A DNA stretch of 64,000 nucleotides from Mycobacteroides chelonae (GTDB lineage Bacteria > Actinomycetota > Actinomycetes > Mycobacteriales > Mycobacteriaceae), in assembly GCF_016767715.1 (NCBI RefSeq), contig NZ_CP050145.1, positions 2,108,001 through 2,172,000 on the forward strand. The letters are read 5' to 3'. Numbering within the stretch: position 1 is the first letter of the stretch; each line of letters opens with the position of its first letter. Made by a program: the position numbers and the translations under genes. Under the pieces are notes generated by a model that was not told the origin of the DNA, did no database searches, and saw nothing but the letters and a program-made list of their open reading frames with translations. This document shows positions 41,257-55,131 of this stretch, piece after piece.

Positions 41257-41326
41257 GTCGAGAGGCGTTGCAACGGTTCCGGATCACAGCCCGTGACCGC
41301 CACGCTCGGCAGAGTTAAGGACGCCT
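41257..41326 (+). ncRNA. S-adenosylhomocysteine (SAH) riboswitch aptamer
   Basis: The metH leader has every recalled element of the SAH riboswitch. P1: GTCGAG (41257-41262) pairs with CTCGGC (41305-41310). The conserved core TTGCAACGG follows P1 and the pseudoknot strand, and CCACGCTCGG matches the conserved CCAGGCTCGG in nine of ten bases. The 3' pseudoknot is formed by AGGCGT (41263-41268) with ACGCCT (41321-41326). Relative to the Ralstonia aptamer both pseudoknot strands differ but still pair, which is covariation. An internal hairpin TCAC-AGCCC-GTGA (41284-41296) closes P2. SAH riboswitches elsewhere switch on SAH-recycling genes including metH. Confidence 0.8.
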
Positions 41327-41340
41327 TCCGCTCTGGAAGG
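41324..41340 (+). promoter_or_regulatory. Anti-Shine-Dalgarno hairpin controlled by the SAH pseudoknot
   Basis: CCTTCC-GCTCT-GGAAGG is a perfect six-bp hairpin whose right arm is the metH ribosome binding site. The left arm shares bases 41324-41326 with the 3' strand of the riboswitch pseudoknot. Pseudoknot and hairpin are therefore mutually exclusive: SAH binding should free the ribosome site and switch metH translation on. Confidence 0.7.
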
Positions 41341-41347
41341 AATGCAC

Positions 41348-45112
<3,765 letters not shown>

Positions 45113-45158
45113 GCACCGGCGTCATGGGCAGCAGGCGACCTCTGACAGAATTGGTCGC

Positions 45159-45842
45159 ATGCGCGCGGTGCTGTGGGACATGGACGGCACGCTCATCGAC
45201 TCGGAGAAGCTCTGGGATATCTCGATGGCCGAAACGTGCCGCAGGCTGGGCGGCGAGATGACCCCCGAGTTGCGTACCGCGCTGCTTGGCGGATCCGCCG
45301 AGGCCACCATGAAGATGATGTTCGCAGCGTTCGGGCTGGAGCCGGACCCCGAGCTGATGGCCCGCGAGAACGACTGGCTGCACGAGTACACCGGCGAGCT
45401 CTTCGAAACCAATCTCACCTGGTGCGATGGCGCCCAGGACATGCTCGCGCAGCTCGCCGCCGAGCAGGTACCCATGGCACTGGTGACCAACACCATCAGA
45501 TCACTCACCAACCAGGCGCTCAAGACCATTGGCACACAGTGGTTTTCCGGAACCGTATGCGGTGACGAGGTGGTGCGCACCAAACCGGCCCCCGACCCGT
45601 ACTTGCGGGCTGCCGCGCTGCTGGACATAGATCCGGCCGATTGCCTGGCCATCGAGGACTCGGCGACCGGTGCCGCCGCGGCCGAGGCGGCGGGTTGTGT
45701 GGTGCTGGTGGTGCCCAACCATGTCGAGGTGCCCGCCGGCGACCGGCGCAGGCACGCCGCCACGTTGTCGGGTCTGTCCGCGGCCGACCTGCGGCGTGCC
45801 CACGCGGATGTGCTGACCGCCACCGCGTGCAAACCCATATGA
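45159..45842 (+). CDS. HAD-superfamily hydrolase (subfamily IA)
   Basis: A 227-residue phosphatase of the beta-phosphoglucomutase/phosphoglycolate-phosphatase type. Motif I is DMDGTLIDS at residues 7-15 (nucleophile Asp). A helical cap follows, with [11 protein letters not shown]. Motif II is ALVTNT near 108, motif [12 protein letters not shown] near 145 and motif [10 protein letters not shown] near 166. The substrate is not predictable. ATG 45159 is the first start after metH that gives the family N-terminus; the frame is open upstream inside metH. hisE follows after 16 bp, so it may be part of a HAD-hisE-hisG transcript. Confidence 0.85.
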   Translation: MRAVLWDMDGTLIDSEKLWDISMAETCRRLGGEMTPELRTALLGGSAEATMKMMFAAFGLEPDPELMARENDWLHEYTGELFETNLTWCDGAQDMLAQLAAEQVPMALVTNTIRSLTNQALKTIGTQWFSGTVCGDEVVRTKPAPDPYLRAAALLDIDPADCLAIEDSATGAAAAEAAGCVVLVVPNHVEVPAGDRRRHAATLSGLSAADLRRAHADVLTATACKPI

Positions 45843-45858
45843 CTCACCAGGCGGGGTC

Positions 45859-46140
45859 GTGACAGAATCGCCACCCGTGAAGACCTTCGACGAGCTGTTC
45901 GCTGAGCTCAGTGATCGCGCCAAGACCCGGCCCGAGGGGAGTGGCACCGTTGCCGCCCTCGATGCGGGGGTGCACACCCTGGGCAAGAAACTGCTCGAAG
46001 AGGCGGGTGAAGTGTGGCTGGCCGCCGAACACGAGAGCGACGAGTCGCTTGCCGAAGAGGTGAGCCAGCTGCTCTATTGGGCACAGGTGCTGCTCATCGC
46101 CCGCGGTCTGACTCTTGACGACGTCTACCGGAAGCTCTGA
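45859..46140 (+). CDS. hisE: Phosphoribosyl-ATP diphosphatase HisE
   Basis: Hydrolyses phosphoribosyl-ATP to phosphoribosyl-AMP, the second step of histidine synthesis. The 93-residue MazG-like all-helical protein has the metal-binding [14 protein letters not shown] motif (about 45-58) and EEVSQLLYW, and matches Rv2122c almost throughout. The called start is GTG 45859; GTG 45877 (KTFDELF) is possible and still keeps the whole domain. The stop is one base from the hisG start, so the two are cotranslated. Confidence 0.95.
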
Positions 46141-46141
46141 C

Positions 46142-47020
46142 ATGACCAGTACGAACGGCGTCCCCAAGGCTCTGCGCGTCGCCGTCCCCAACAAGGGGGC
46201 GCTCAGCGAGGCGGCATCGGAGATCCTGTCGGAGGCGGGCTATCGGCGGCGTGGCGACGCCAAGGATCTGACCGTGCTCGACCCGCAGAACGACGTCGAG
46301 TTCTTCTTCTTGAGGCCCAAGGACATAGCGATCTATGTCGGCTCGGGCGAGCTTGATCTTGGTATCACCGGTCGCGATCTGATGATGGACTCCGATGCCC
46401 CGGTGCTCGAGCGGCTGGCGCTGGGATTCGGTGGTTCGACCTTCCGCTACGCCGCGCCCGCGGACAGAGACTGGACGATTTACGACATCGCAGGCAAGCG
46501 GATCGCCACTGCCTATCCCAACCTGGTCCGAAAGGATCTGGCCGCCAAGGGGATCGAGGCCGAAGTCATTCGCCTGGATGGTGCTGTCGAGATATCCATC
46601 CAGCTGGGTGTGGCCGATGTGATCGCCGACATCGTCGGCACCGGCCGCACCTTGCGTCAGCATGGTCTGGCGCCCTTCGGGGAGTCGCTGTGCGATTCGG
46701 AAGCGGTACTGATCGAGCGGGAGAACGCCGATCCGGCAACGCAAACCGCTCGCACCCAGCTGAGCACTCGCATCCAGGGTGTGGTGTTCGGCCAGCAGTA
46801 CTTGATGCTCGACTACGACTGCCCGCGCGATGTTCTGGATGAGGCGCTCAAGGTAACGCCCGGTCTGGAATCACCGACGCTGGCCCCGCTGGCCGACGAG
46901 AAGTGGGTGGCGGTCCGTGCCCTGGCCCCACGCAAGGGGGTCAACACCACCATGGATGCGCTCGCCTCGATCGGCGCGAAGGCCATCTTGGCCTCCGAGG
47001 TCAGGTTCTTCCGCGCCTAG
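46142..47020 (+). CDS. hisG: ATP phosphoribosyltransferase HisG (long form)
   Basis: Catalyses the committed step of histidine synthesis from ATP and PRPP. At 292 residues it is the long form with a C-terminal ACT-like domain for histidine feedback inhibition. Seen in it: [13 protein letters not shown] (start), [27 protein letters not shown], the PRPP-binding [15 protein letters not shown] near 180, then a C-terminal domain with [13 protein letters not shown] and [17 protein letters not shown] 46142 lies directly after hisE. It is slightly longer at the N-terminus than the M. tuberculosis protein. Confidence 0.95.
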   Translation: MTSTNGVPKALRVAVPNKGALSEAASEILSEAGYRRRGDAKDLTVLDPQNDVEFFFLRPKDIAIYVGSGELDLGITGRDLMMDSDAPVLERLALGFGGSTFRYAAPADRDWTIYDIAGKRIATAYPNLVRKDLAAKGIEAEVIRLDGAVEISIQLGVADVIADIVGTGRTLRQHGLAPFGESLCDSEAVLIERENADPATQTARTQLSTRIQGVVFGQQYLMLDYDCPRDVLDEALKVTPGLESPTLAPLADEKWVAVRALAPRKGVNTTMDALASIGAKAILASEVRFFRA

Positions 47021-47089
47021 TTCTCCCGGGTTTCCTGGGCTTTCCCGGATTCCATCGCAAGCGGCGTCGGCTCGGCCTAGCATGGCCCC

Positions 47090-47485
47090 ATGGCGCTGCA
47101 CGTCCTCGTCTATAGCGATGACATCACGGTCCGGCGCAAGGTAATTCAGGGAATCGGCACCCGGCCCGATTCCGCCCTGCCGCCGCTGGAGTTCGTCGAG
47201 GTCGCCACCGGGCCCATGGTCATCGAACGCCTGGGTGCGGGCGGTATCGACTTGGCCATCCTGGATGGTGAGGCGACGCCATTCGGCGGGCTGGGTGTGG
47301 CCAAGCAGGTCAAAGATGAGGTCGACGCTCCGCCGCCGATCGTCGTTCTGACCGGTCGTCCGCAAGACAGCTGGCTGGCGAGCTGGTCCCGAGCCGAGGG
47401 CGTGGTGCCGCGGCCGATCGATCCCATGCGACTGACGGCGACGGTGATCGACCTGCTCGGTTCGGCTGCCGCTACCCGCCGCTGA
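47090..47485 (+). CDS. Atypical response-regulator receiver protein (Rv3143-like)
   Basis: A 131-residue stand-alone receiver domain without an output domain. The acidic pair is SDD at residues 9-11, the probable phosphoacceptor Asp59 lies in LAILDG, and the switch Thr in VLTGR. The conserved receiver Lys is replaced: the position reads Pro-Arg-Pro-Ile-Asp (PRPID). It lies just upstream of nuoA, as Rv3143 does in M. tuberculosis, so a role tied to respiration is likely by context. No histidine kinase is nearby. ATG 47090 gives MALHVLVYSDD. Confidence 0.8.
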   Translation: MALHVLVYSDDITVRRKVIQGIGTRPDSALPPLEFVEVATGPMVIERLGAGGIDLAILDGEATPFGGLGVAKQVKDEVDAPPPIVVLTGRPQDSWLASWSRAEGVVPRPIDPMRLTATVIDLLGSAAATRR

Positions 47486-47630
47486 CGTCAGCCGGCCAGG
47501 CTCTTCGACTCGATACTTAATTGCGCAAAACACCGTGAAACGGTGGCATGGATCCAGCGCCAACCGATAGTGTGTTTGTTAGGTCACATCTGTACTGGTC
47601 GGCAGCCCTCGACCACAGACAGCACTGACA

Positions 47631-47644
47631 CGGCAACGTTGCCG
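47631..47644. promoter_or_regulatory. 14-bp perfect palindrome upstream of nuoA
   Basis: CGGCAACGTTGCCG is fully self-complementary and lies 46 bp before the nuoA start, inside a 205-bp gap. The same gap holds CACCGT-GAA-ACGGTG (47531-47545), and CCCGA-N9-TCGGG (47659-47677) next to the ribosome site. A dimeric regulator site is likely; which regulator is unknown. Confidence 0.45.
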
Positions 47645-47690
47645 ATCCAGCACAGGGACCCGATCGATCGATTCGGGAGGCTGGTCTGCC

Positions 47691-48077
47691 ATGGATGCGT
47701 ATGTACCGATCTTGGTACTCGGCGCCATTGCGGTGGCCTTTGCCGTTTTCTCCATTGGGATTTCATCGTTCGTCGGTCCACGTCGATACAACCGGGCCAA
47801 GCTCGAGGCCTACGAGTGTGGCATCGAGGCCACCCAGCATTCGATGGGACGTGATCATCACGGCGCCGCGTCCGGCGGACATCGGGTGCCGGTCAAGTAC
47901 TACCTCACCGCCATGTTGTTCATCATTTTCGATATCGAGATCGTCTTCTTGTATCCGTGGGCCGTCCATTTCGGCGCCCTCGGACTGTTCGGACTGCTCG
48001 CAATGGCCCTGTTCATCGTCAATGTGTCGGTGGCGTACGCCTACGAATGGAGGCGCGGTGGCCTGAGCTGGGATTAG
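47691..48077 (+). CDS. nuoA: NADH-quinone oxidoreductase subunit A
   Basis: Membrane subunit of respiratory complex I at the junction of the peripheral and membrane arms. The 128-residue protein has three helices and the family signature YECGIEATQHSMG followed by RVPVKYYLTAMLFIIFDIEIVFLYPWA. First gene of the nuoA-N operon. ATG 47691 has GGGAGG about 10 nt upstream. nuoB follows after 72 bp, the largest gap in the operon. Confidence 0.97.
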   Translation: MDAYVPILVLGAIAVAFAVFSIGISSFVGPRRYNRAKLEAYECGIEATQHSMGRDHHGAASGGHRVPVKYYLTAMLFIIFDIEIVFLYPWAVHFGALGLFGLLAMALFIVNVSVAYAYEWRRGGLSWD

Positions 48078-48149
48078 CCCCTGTGCGATTGGTGGGGCGG
48101 CGCGGAAGTCCTTGCAACATAACGAATAAGCACACCTGTCGGGAGAGCC

Positions 48150-48704
48150 ATGGGTCTTGAGGAAAAACTGCCTAGCGGATTTCTGCTGAGCACCGTCGAG
48201 ACGCTGGCGGGGTATGTGCGCAAAGGTTCGTTGTGGCCGGCCACCTTTGGATTGGCCTGCTGTGCCATCGAGATGATGTCCACGGCGGGGCCGCGGTTCG
48301 ATATTGCCCGCTTTGGCATGGAGCGTTTCTCGGCGACGCCACGGCAGGCCGACCTCATGATCGTGGCCGGCCGGGTGAGTCAGAAGATGGCTCCCGTGTT
48401 GCGACAGATCTACGACCAGATGGCCGAACCCAAATGGGTGCTTGCTATGGGGGTCTGCGCATCATCCGGCGGCATGTTCAACAACTACGCCATTGTCCAA
48501 GGTGTCGATCATGTTGTCCCCGTGGATATCTACCTTCCAGGATGCCCGCCGCGTCCGGAGATGCTGCTGCATGCGATCTTGAAGTTGCACGAGAAGATCG
48601 GGCAGATGCCGCTCGGGGCCAACCGAGAGGAAGTCATCCGCGAGACCGAGGCCGCCGCGCTTGCCGCGACGCCGACCATCGAGATGAAGGGTCTGCTGCG
48701 GTGA
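48150..48704 (+). CDS. nuoB: NADH-quinone oxidoreductase subunit B
   Basis: Peripheral-arm subunit that carries the terminal [4Fe-4S] cluster N2, which passes electrons to quinone. The 184-residue sequence has the adjacent cysteines [11 protein letters not shown] (about 36-37), GVCASSGG (about 101) and LPGCPPRPE (about 131), the four cluster ligands. ATG 48150 is preceded by CGGGAGAG. Its stop overlaps the nuoC GTG start, GTGA. Confidence 0.97.
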   Translation: MGLEEKLPSGFLLSTVETLAGYVRKGSLWPATFGLACCAIEMMSTAGPRFDIARFGMERFSATPRQADLMIVAGRVSQKMAPVLRQIYDQMAEPKWVLAMGVCASSGGMFNNYAIVQGVDHVVPVDIYLPGCPPRPEMLLHAILKLHEKIGQMPLGANREEVIRETEAAALAATPTIEMKGLLR

Positions 48705-49387
48705 CGGGCGACGATCAGAGTTCAGGCGAGGTCATCGGGGTACGGCATGGGCTCTTCGGAGTCCGGGGCAGCGGCGACACCTCGGGCTACGGTGGGCTGG
48801 TTCAGTCGATCTCCTTGCCGGCGAGCTCGAATCGTCCGTACGGCGGGTACTTCGACCACGTGGTCGACCGGCTGGAATCGGTTCTGGCGGAGCAGGAACA
48901 CCTCACCTACGAGGACGCTGTCGAGAGTGTCGTCGTCTACCGCGATCAGCTCACGATCCACGTGAAGGCCGAACACCTGGTGCAGGTCGCCCAGTCTCTG
49001 CGGGATGATCCGCAGCTGCGTTTCGAGCTCTGTCTGGGCGTCAGTGGTGTGCATTACCCCGAGGACACCGCGCGGGAACTGCATGCTGTTTACCCACTCA
49101 TGTCGATCACGTGGAACCGCCGGATCATGCTCGAAGTGGCTGTACCTGATGGTAATCCGCATGTCCCGTCACTGAACGCCGTGTACCCGACCACCGACTG
49201 GCATGAACGCGAAACCTACGACTTTTTCGGCATCGTCTTCGACGATCACCCCGCGCTGACCCGAATCGAAATGCCCGATGACTGGGAAGGTCATCCGCAG
49301 CGTAAGGACTATCCCCTCGGTGGTGTGCCGGTCGAGTACCACGGAGCCACCATTGCGCCGCCCGATCAGCGGAGGTCCTACAACTAA
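48701..49387 (+). CDS. nuoC: NADH-quinone oxidoreductase subunit C
   Basis: 30-kDa hydrophilic subunit of complex I, 228 residues. The signature near residue 165 is [23 protein letters not shown], followed by [18 protein letters not shown]. The N-terminal 35 residues are variable. GTG 48701 overlaps the nuoB stop by four bases; the frame is open upstream only inside nuoB. The stop shares one base with the nuoD ATG. It is a separate subunit, not fused to NuoD as in E. coli. Confidence 0.95.
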   Translation: MTGDDQSSGEVIGVRHGLFGVRGSGDTSGYGGLVQSISLPASSNRPYGGYFDHVVDRLESVLAEQEHLTYEDAVESVVVYRDQLTIHVKAEHLVQVAQSLRDDPQLRFELCLGVSGVHYPEDTARELHAVYPLMSITWNRRIMLEVAVPDGNPHVPSLNAVYPTTDWHERETYDFFGIVFDDHPALTRIEMPDDWEGHPQRKDYPLGGVPVEYHGATIAPPDQRRSYN

Positions 49388-50685
49388 TGACAGCGCAGCC
49401 CGAGACTCATCTCATGGCCGGTGGGCAGGACTGGGACGAGATCGTCACTGCCGCCGCCCAAGCAAGCGACGAAAGAATCGTCGTCAACATGGGCCCGCAA
49501 CATCCGTCAACCCACGGCGTGCTTCGCCTGATCCTTGAGATCGAGGGGGAGACGGTTACCGACGTACGCTGCGGAATCGGCTATCTGCACACCGGTATCG
49601 AAAAGAATCTGGAGTACCGGACCTGGACGCAGGGTGTCACCTTCGTGACCCGGATGGACTACCTGTCACCCTTCTTCAACGAGACCGCCTACTGCCTGGG
49701 GGTTGAGAAGCTGCTTGACATCACCGACGAAATCCCGGAGCGAGCCACCGTGATTCGGGTGTTGATGATGGAGCTCAACCGGATCTCCTCGCATCTGGTC
49801 GCACTTGCCACGGGCGGCATGGAACTCGGGGCGATGACCGCGATGTTCCTCGGTTTCCGGGAACGCGAGATGATCTTGAAGGTTTTCGAAGCGGTCACCG
49901 GCCTGCGCATGAATCACGCCTACGTCAGGCCAGGCGGGCTGGCGCAGGATCTGCCCGATGGCGCCGAACAAGAGGTGCGCGATCTGCTCAAGATTCTGCC
50001 GGGCAGGTTGCGCGATATGGAAAACCTGTTGAACGAGAACTACATCTGGAAGGCGCGGACCCAGGGCGTCGGATACCTCGATCTGACCGGGTGTATGGCT
50101 TTGGGAATCACGGGTCCGGTCCTGCGTGCCACCGGGCTCGCTCACGATCTGCGACGCGCACAGCCGTACTGCGGTTATGAGAGCTATGACTTCGAGGTCA
50201 TCACCCATGGGGATTGCGACTCTTACGGGCGATATCTGATTCGGGTCAAGGAGATGCACGAGTCCATCAAGATCGCCCAGCAGTGTCTGGACCGGTTGCG
50301 GCCAGGACCGGTCATGGTGGACGACAAGAAGATTGCGTGGCCCGCGGACCTGGCCTCGGGCCCGGATGGACTGGGTAACTCACCCAAGCACATCGCCAAG
50401 ATCATGGGTACGTCGATGGAAGGACTCATCCATCACTTCAAGCTGGTGACCGAGGGGATCCGCGTGCCGGCCGGGCAGGTGTACGTCGCCGTCGAGTCGC
50501 CGCGCGGCGAGCTCGGGGTCCATATGGTCAGTGATGGTGGAACCCGGCCCTACCGTGTGCATTTCCGCGATCCGTCCTTTACCAATCTGCAGTCCGTGTC
50601 GGCGATGTGCGAGGGCGGCATGGTGGCCGATCTGATAGCCGCGGTGGCAAGCATCGATCCGGTGATGGGCGGTGTGGACCGGTGA
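49387..50685 (+). CDS. nuoD: NADH-quinone oxidoreductase subunit D
   Basis: 49-kDa subunit that forms the quinone pocket with NuoB. The 432-residue protein has [16 protein letters not shown] near residue 34, containing the quinone-loop histidine, [11 protein letters not shown], and the C-terminal [11 protein letters not shown] typical of the family. Related to the large subunit of NiFe hydrogenases but without metal-binding cysteines. The start overlaps the nuoC stop by one base and the stop overlaps the nuoE start. Confidence 0.97.
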   Translation: MTAQPETHLMAGGQDWDEIVTAAAQASDERIVVNMGPQHPSTHGVLRLILEIEGETVTDVRCGIGYLHTGIEKNLEYRTWTQGVTFVTRMDYLSPFFNETAYCLGVEKLLDITDEIPERATVIRVLMMELNRISSHLVALATGGMELGAMTAMFLGFREREMILKVFEAVTGLRMNHAYVRPGGLAQDLPDGAEQEVRDLLKILPGRLRDMENLLNENYIWKARTQGVGYLDLTGCMALGITGPVLRATGLAHDLRRAQPYCGYESYDFEVITHGDCDSYGRYLIRVKEMHESIKIAQQCLDRLRPGPVMVDDKKIAWPADLASGPDGLGNSPKHIAKIMGTSMEGLIHHFKLVTEGIRVPAGQVYVAVESPRGELGVHMVSDGGTRPYRVHFRDPSFTNLQSVSAMCEGGMVADLIAAVASIDPVMGGVDR

Positions 50686-51446
50686 TGAGCCACTCGGGCG
50701 ATGAACATCCAACGGAGCGCGAGGGCGTCTTTCTTGAACTCGGGAGCCGTCCGCCGGAGGACGAGGGCTGTTTCGCCGGACGCAAAAGCTATCCGCCGGA
50801 GGTTGTTTCCCGGCTTGCCATCGACGCCAAGGATGTTCTCGACCGGTACCCGAGTCGTAGGTCGGCGTTGCTGCCGCTGCTGCATCTCGTGCAGTCCGAG
50901 GACGGGTATGTGACTATGGCTGGAATTGAATTCTGTTCCGGACAAGTGGAATTGACGGCCGCCGAGGTCACCGCGGTGGCGAGCTTCTACTCGATGTACC
51001 GGCGCGAACCGACCGGCGATTATCTCGTCGGGGTGTGCACCAACACGCTGTGCGCGGTGCTCGGTGGTGACGCGATCTTGACGCGATTGGTCGACGAGCT
51101 CGGCGTGGCACCAGGAGGCACTACCGAGGACGGCAAGGTGACGCTCGAGCATGTGGAGTGCAACGCCGCCTGCGACTACGCGCCGGTGCTGATGATCAAC
51201 TGGGAGTTCTTCGATAACCAGACCCCGGACGGGGCCGCAGATCTGGTGACAGGGCTCCAAAGGGGACGGATCCCCGAGCCCCGGCGCGGTGCTCCACCGT
51301 GCACGTTCAGACAGACCGCCCGGATCTTGGCCGGGTTCGCCGACAATCGGCCGGAGGCGGTGGCCGCCGCTCGGGCCGGGAACCCGACGCTGGCCGGGCT
51401 GCGATTGGCCCGGGATGTACAGCAGAACGTGCAGAAGGAGGTGTGA
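50685..51446 (+). CDS. nuoE: NADH-quinone oxidoreductase subunit E
   Basis: 24-kDa thioredoxin-like subunit that holds [2Fe-2S] cluster N1a. The 253-residue protein has ligands in GVCTNTLC and VECNAACDY. The C-terminal extension of about 60 residues, rich in Arg and Ala, is longer than in E. coli NuoE. Start choice: ATG 50685 shares a base with the nuoD stop; GTG 50682 one codon earlier is in frame. The stop overlaps the nuoF ATG by one base, and AAGGAGG within its last codons is the nuoF ribosome site. Confidence 0.95.
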   Translation: MSHSGDEHPTEREGVFLELGSRPPEDEGCFAGRKSYPPEVVSRLAIDAKDVLDRYPSRRSALLPLLHLVQSEDGYVTMAGIEFCSGQVELTAAEVTAVASFYSMYRREPTGDYLVGVCTNTLCAVLGGDAILTRLVDELGVAPGGTTEDGKVTLEHVECNAACDYAPVLMINWEFFDNQTPDGAADLVTGLQRGRIPEPRRGAPPCTFRQTARILAGFADNRPEAVAAARAGNPTLAGLRLARDVQQNVQKEV

Positions 51447-52750
51447 TGACTTCCTCTATTCTCTCCCCGGTCCTGTCCGAGTACTGGGACGAGGCCGACT
51501 CGTGGACTCTCGACGGGTATCTGCGCCATGACGGATATCAGGGCCTGCGCGCCGCGCTGAGCATGGAACCGGACGCGGTCATCGGTGTCGTCAAGGAAGC
51601 CGGGCTGCGTGGACGCGGAGGTGCCGGATTCCCGACGGGCACCAAATGGTCCTTCATTCCGCAGGGTGATGGCAAGCCGCACTATCTGGTGGTCAACGCC
51701 GACGAATCCGAACCCGGTACCTGCAAAGACATTCCGCTGATGCTGGCGACGCCGCACACCCTCATCGAGGGAATCGTCATCGCCGCCTACGCGATCCGCG
51801 CCGCGCATGCCTTCATCTATGTGCGCGGTGAGGTGATCTCGGTGATTAGACGATTGCAGACCGCGGTGGCCCAGGCCTATGAGGCCGGATATCTGGGTCG
51901 CAACATTCTTGACAGCGGTTTCGATCTCGAACTGGTGGTGCACGCCGGTGCGGGCGCCTACATCTGCGGGGAAGAAACAGCGCTCCTGGACTCGCTGGAG
52001 GGTCGTCGCGGCCAGCCACGGCTGCGTCCGCCGTTTCCTGCGGTTGCCGGTCTGTACGCCAGCCCGACGGTCGTCAACAACGTCGAGTCGATCGCGAGCG
52101 TGCCCGTCATCTTGCGGCGCGGCGCCGAGTGGTTCCGGACCATGGGTTCGGAGAAATCCCCTGGATTCACGCTGTATTCGTTGTCCGGGCATGTGCGCAC
52201 TCCCGGGCAGTACGAGGCCCCGCTCGGCGTGACGCTGCGAGAGCTCCTGGAGCTGGCCGGCGGAGTGCGGGACGGGCACGGGCTCAAGTTCTGGACTCCC
52301 GGTGGTTCGTCGACACCACTGTTCACCGCCGAGCATCTGGACGTCCCACTCGACTACGAAGGAGTCAGCGCCGCCGGATCGATGTTGGGTACCAAGGCAT
52401 TACAGATATTCGACGACACCACGTGTGTGGTGCGCGCGGTCCTGAGGTGGACCGAGTTCTACGCGCACGAGTCCTGTGGCAAGTGCACGCCGTGCCGCGA
52501 GGGTACCTACTGGCTGGTGCGTATTCTGCGGCGACTGGAATCCGGAGAGGGTACCGCCGAAGACCTCGACAAGCTTCTGGATATCTCGGACATCGTGCTC
52601 GGCAAGTCCTTCTGCGCGCTCGGGGACGGTGCGGCCAGCCCGATCATGTCCTCGCTCAAGTACTTCCGCGGAGAGTATGAGGCACACCTGGACCATGGGT
52701 GTCCCTTCGATTCGGCAGCCAGCACTGTATTCGGGGAGGTACGTCGATGA
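51446..52750 (+). CDS. nuoF: NADH-quinone oxidoreductase subunit F (NADH-binding)
   Basis: 51-kDa subunit that binds NADH and FMN and holds [4Fe-4S] cluster N3. In 434 residues: NADH-binding [16 protein letters not shown] near 55, FMN-binding [13 protein letters not shown] near 172, and cluster ligands [10 protein letters not shown] near 345 with a fourth cysteine in [12 protein letters not shown] 51446 follows AAGGAGG. Its stop overlaps the nuoG ATG by four bases. Confidence 0.97.
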   Translation: MTSSILSPVLSEYWDEADSWTLDGYLRHDGYQGLRAALSMEPDAVIGVVKEAGLRGRGGAGFPTGTKWSFIPQGDGKPHYLVVNADESEPGTCKDIPLMLATPHTLIEGIVIAAYAIRAAHAFIYVRGEVISVIRRLQTAVAQAYEAGYLGRNILDSGFDLELVVHAGAGAYICGEETALLDSLEGRRGQPRLRPPFPAVAGLYASPTVVNNVESIASVPVILRRGAEWFRTMGSEKSPGFTLYSLSGHVRTPGQYEAPLGVTLRELLELAGGVRDGHGLKFWTPGGSSTPLFTAEHLDVPLDYEGVSAAGSMLGTKALQIFDDTTCVVRAVLRWTEFYAHESCGKCTPCREGTYWLVRILRRLESGEGTAEDLDKLLDISDIVLGKSFCALGDGAASPIMSSLKYFRGEYEAHLDHGCPFDSAASTVFGEVRR

Positions 52751-55131
52751 CGGCCACAGAACCAGCCATCAACACCGACTTCGTTACCGTGAACATCGAC
52801 GGACACAGCATCTCGGTGCCTAAGGGCACATTGGTGATCCGCGCCGCCGAACTGATAGGCGTGCAGATACCCAGATTCTGCGATCACCCCTTACTCGATC
52901 CGGTGGGTGCCTGTCGCCAGTGCCTGGTCGAGGTGGAGGGGCAGCGTAAACCGTTGGCCGCCTGTACCACCACCGTTGCCGAGGACATGGTGGTCCATAC
53001 CCAGGTCACCTCCGCGGCGGCGCAGAAGGCGCAGAGCGGTGTGATGGAGCTGCTGCTGATCAACCATCCGCTCGACTGTCCGGTCTGCGACAAGGGCGGG
53101 GAGTGTCCACTGCAGAACCAGGCGATGTCGACCGGCCGCTCCGAGACCCGATTCACTGAGGCCAAACGCACGTTTCCCAAGCCGATTCCGCTATCCACCG
53201 AGGTGCTGCTCGACAGGGAACGTTGTGTCCTGTGCGCCCGGTGCACCCGTTTTTCACAACAGGTGGCCGGCGACCCCTTCATCGAGCTACTCGAACGTGG
53301 TGCGTTACAACAGGTTGGTATCGCAGGCGGCGAGCCCTTCGAGTCGTACTTCTCCGGCAACACCGTGCAGATATGTCCGGTCGGCGCTCTGACCGGTGCT
53401 GCCTACCGGTTTCGTGCGCGGCCATTCGATCTGGTGTCCACCCCCAGCGTGTGCGAGCACTGCGCGAGCGGATGCGCGCAGCGCACCGACCATCGGCGTG
53501 GAAAGGTGCTGCGGCGCCTGGCCGGTGACGATCCGGAAGTGAACGAGGAATGGAATTGCGACAAGGGACGCTGGGCGTTCGCCTATGCCACGGCACGGGA
53601 CCGCATCACCAATCCGCTGATACGTGATGAGTCCGGGGACCTGGTGGCGGCATCGTGGCCACAGGCATTGGAGGTCGCGGCAAAGGGCTTGGCGGATGCT
53701 GGTGCCCACGCGGGAGTCCTGACCGGTGGGCGGCTCACCGTCGAAGATTCCTACGCCTACGTCAAATTCGCTCGTATGGTGCTGGGCACCAACAACATCG
53801 ACTTCCGGGCCCGTGCACATAGCGCCGAAGAGGCCGCGTTCCTCGGATCGGGCGTCGCCGGGCGCGGGCTGACGCGCACCTATGCGGCCCTGGAGTCCGC
53901 GCCGGTGGTCCTGCTGGCGGGATTCGAACCGGAAGAGGAATCTCCGATTGTTTTCCTGCGGCTGCGCAAGGGGGTACGTAAACGGGGCCTCAAGGTGCTG
54001 GCCATCGCACCGTTCGTCAGCCGAGGATCTACCAAGCTCTCGGCCGATGTGATTGCCACCGCTCCCGGAACAGAACCGGAAACGATGGCAGGGCTGGCCG
54101 ATTCCGAGTTACTGCGCCGGCCCGGTGCCGTGATCATGGTGGGAGAGCGACTGGCGTCGATACCCGGAGCGCTGTCCGCGGCGGCCCGGCTGGCCGACAG
54201 CACGGCCGCGACGCTGGTGTGGATTCCGCGCCGGGCAGGCGAGCGTGGCGCATTGGAGGCTGGAGCGTTGCCGAGACTGCTGCCGGGCGGGCATCCGGTA
54301 TCCGACAGTGCGGCACGGCGCTACATCGCCGACAAGTGGGGTGTGATCGCGCTGCCCGACATGCCCGGACTCGATGCCGCGGGCATGCTGGATCCGGGAA
54401 ATGGACTCGACGCCTTCCTCATCGGTGGCGTGGAACTGGCCGATCTGCCCTATCCCGCCGCCGCCATCGGCGCCCTCAAGAGCGCGTTCGTCGTCAGCCT
54501 GGAGATGCGGCACAGCGCTGTCACCGAGCTCGCCGATGTGGTTCTTCCGGTGGCGGCAGTCGCCGAGAAATCCGGAAGCTTCGTGAACTGGGAAGGCAGG
54601 CTGAGGCCCTTCCGGGCGACTCTCGACACCAGTGATGCTCTCGATGACCTGAAGGTGCTCGCTGCGCTGTCAGCGCGGATGGATCGTCCGATCGGGCTGA
54701 ACGACGAAAATCAGGCACTTGCCGAGCTTGCGGATATCGGGCCCTGGGAGGGGGCGCGGGAAACCCCGGGACCGGTACGCGCGACCGCCCTTCCCCAGCC
54801 CATGGCGGGAGAGGCGGTGCTCGCCTCGTGGAGGCTGCTGCTGGATGCCGGTCGGCTGCAAGACGGTGAGGCGTTCCTTGCCGGGACCGCACACACCGCA
54901 CAGGTGCGGTTATCGGAGGTGACCGCAAGCGAGATCGGTGCCGCGGAGGGCGAATCGGTGACGATACGCAGTCTGTCGGAGTCGATTCAGGGATCGATAA
55001 CCTTGCCGCTGCGGATAACCGAGATGCCAGACAGGGTGGTATGGGTGCCCATGCGTTCTGTCGGGTCGGAGGTTCATCAGCAGCTCGGTCCGGCGCTGGG
55101 ACAAGTGGTGCGAATCGAGGTCGCGCCGTGA
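52747..55131 (+). CDS. nuoG: NADH-quinone oxidoreductase subunit G
   Basis: 75-kDa iron-sulfur subunit, 794 residues. N-terminal [2Fe-2S] ferredoxin domain: [16 protein letters not shown] with a further Cys in LAACTTT. The His/Cys-liganded cluster site is [14 protein letters not shown] near 110. [4Fe-4S] sites are [10 protein letters not shown] near 160 and CEHCASGC near 238, the last being the extra N7-type cluster seen in some bacteria. The remainder is a molybdopterin-oxidoreductase-like domain. ATG 52747 overlaps nuoF; the stop overlaps nuoH. Confidence 0.95.
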   Translation: MTATEPAINTDFVTVNIDGHSISVPKGTLVIRAAELIGVQIPRFCDHPLLDPVGACRQCLVEVEGQRKPLAACTTTVAEDMVVHTQVTSAAAQKAQSGVMELLLINHPLDCPVCDKGGECPLQNQAMSTGRSETRFTEAKRTFPKPIPLSTEVLLDRERCVLCARCTRFSQQVAGDPFIELLERGALQQVGIAGGEPFESYFSGNTVQICPVGALTGAAYRFRARPFDLVSTPSVCEHCASGCAQRTDHRRGKVLRRLAGDDPEVNEEWNCDKGRWAFAYATARDRITNPLIRDESGDLVAASWPQALEVAAKGLADAGAHAGVLTGGRLTVEDSYAYVKFARMVLGTNNIDFRARAHSAEEAAFLGSGVAGRGLTRTYAALESAPVVLLAGFEPEEESPIVFLRLRKGVRKRGLKVLAIAPFVSRGSTKLSADVIATAPGTEPETMAGLADSELLRRPGAVIMVGERLASIPGALSAAARLADSTAATLVWIPRRAGERGALEAGALPRLLPGGHPVSDSAARRYIADKWGVIALPDMPGLDAAGMLDPGNGLDAFLIGGVELADLPYPAAAIGALKSAFVVSLEMRHSAVTELADVVLPVAAVAEKSGSFVNWEGRLRPFRATLDTSDALDDLKVLAALSARMDRPIGLNDENQALAELADIGPWEGARETPGPVRATALPQPMAGEAVLASWRLLLDAGRLQDGEAFLAGTAHTAQVRLSEVTASEIGAAEGESVTIRSLSESIQGSITLPLRITEMPDRVVWVPMRSVGSEVHQQLGPALGQVVRIEVAP

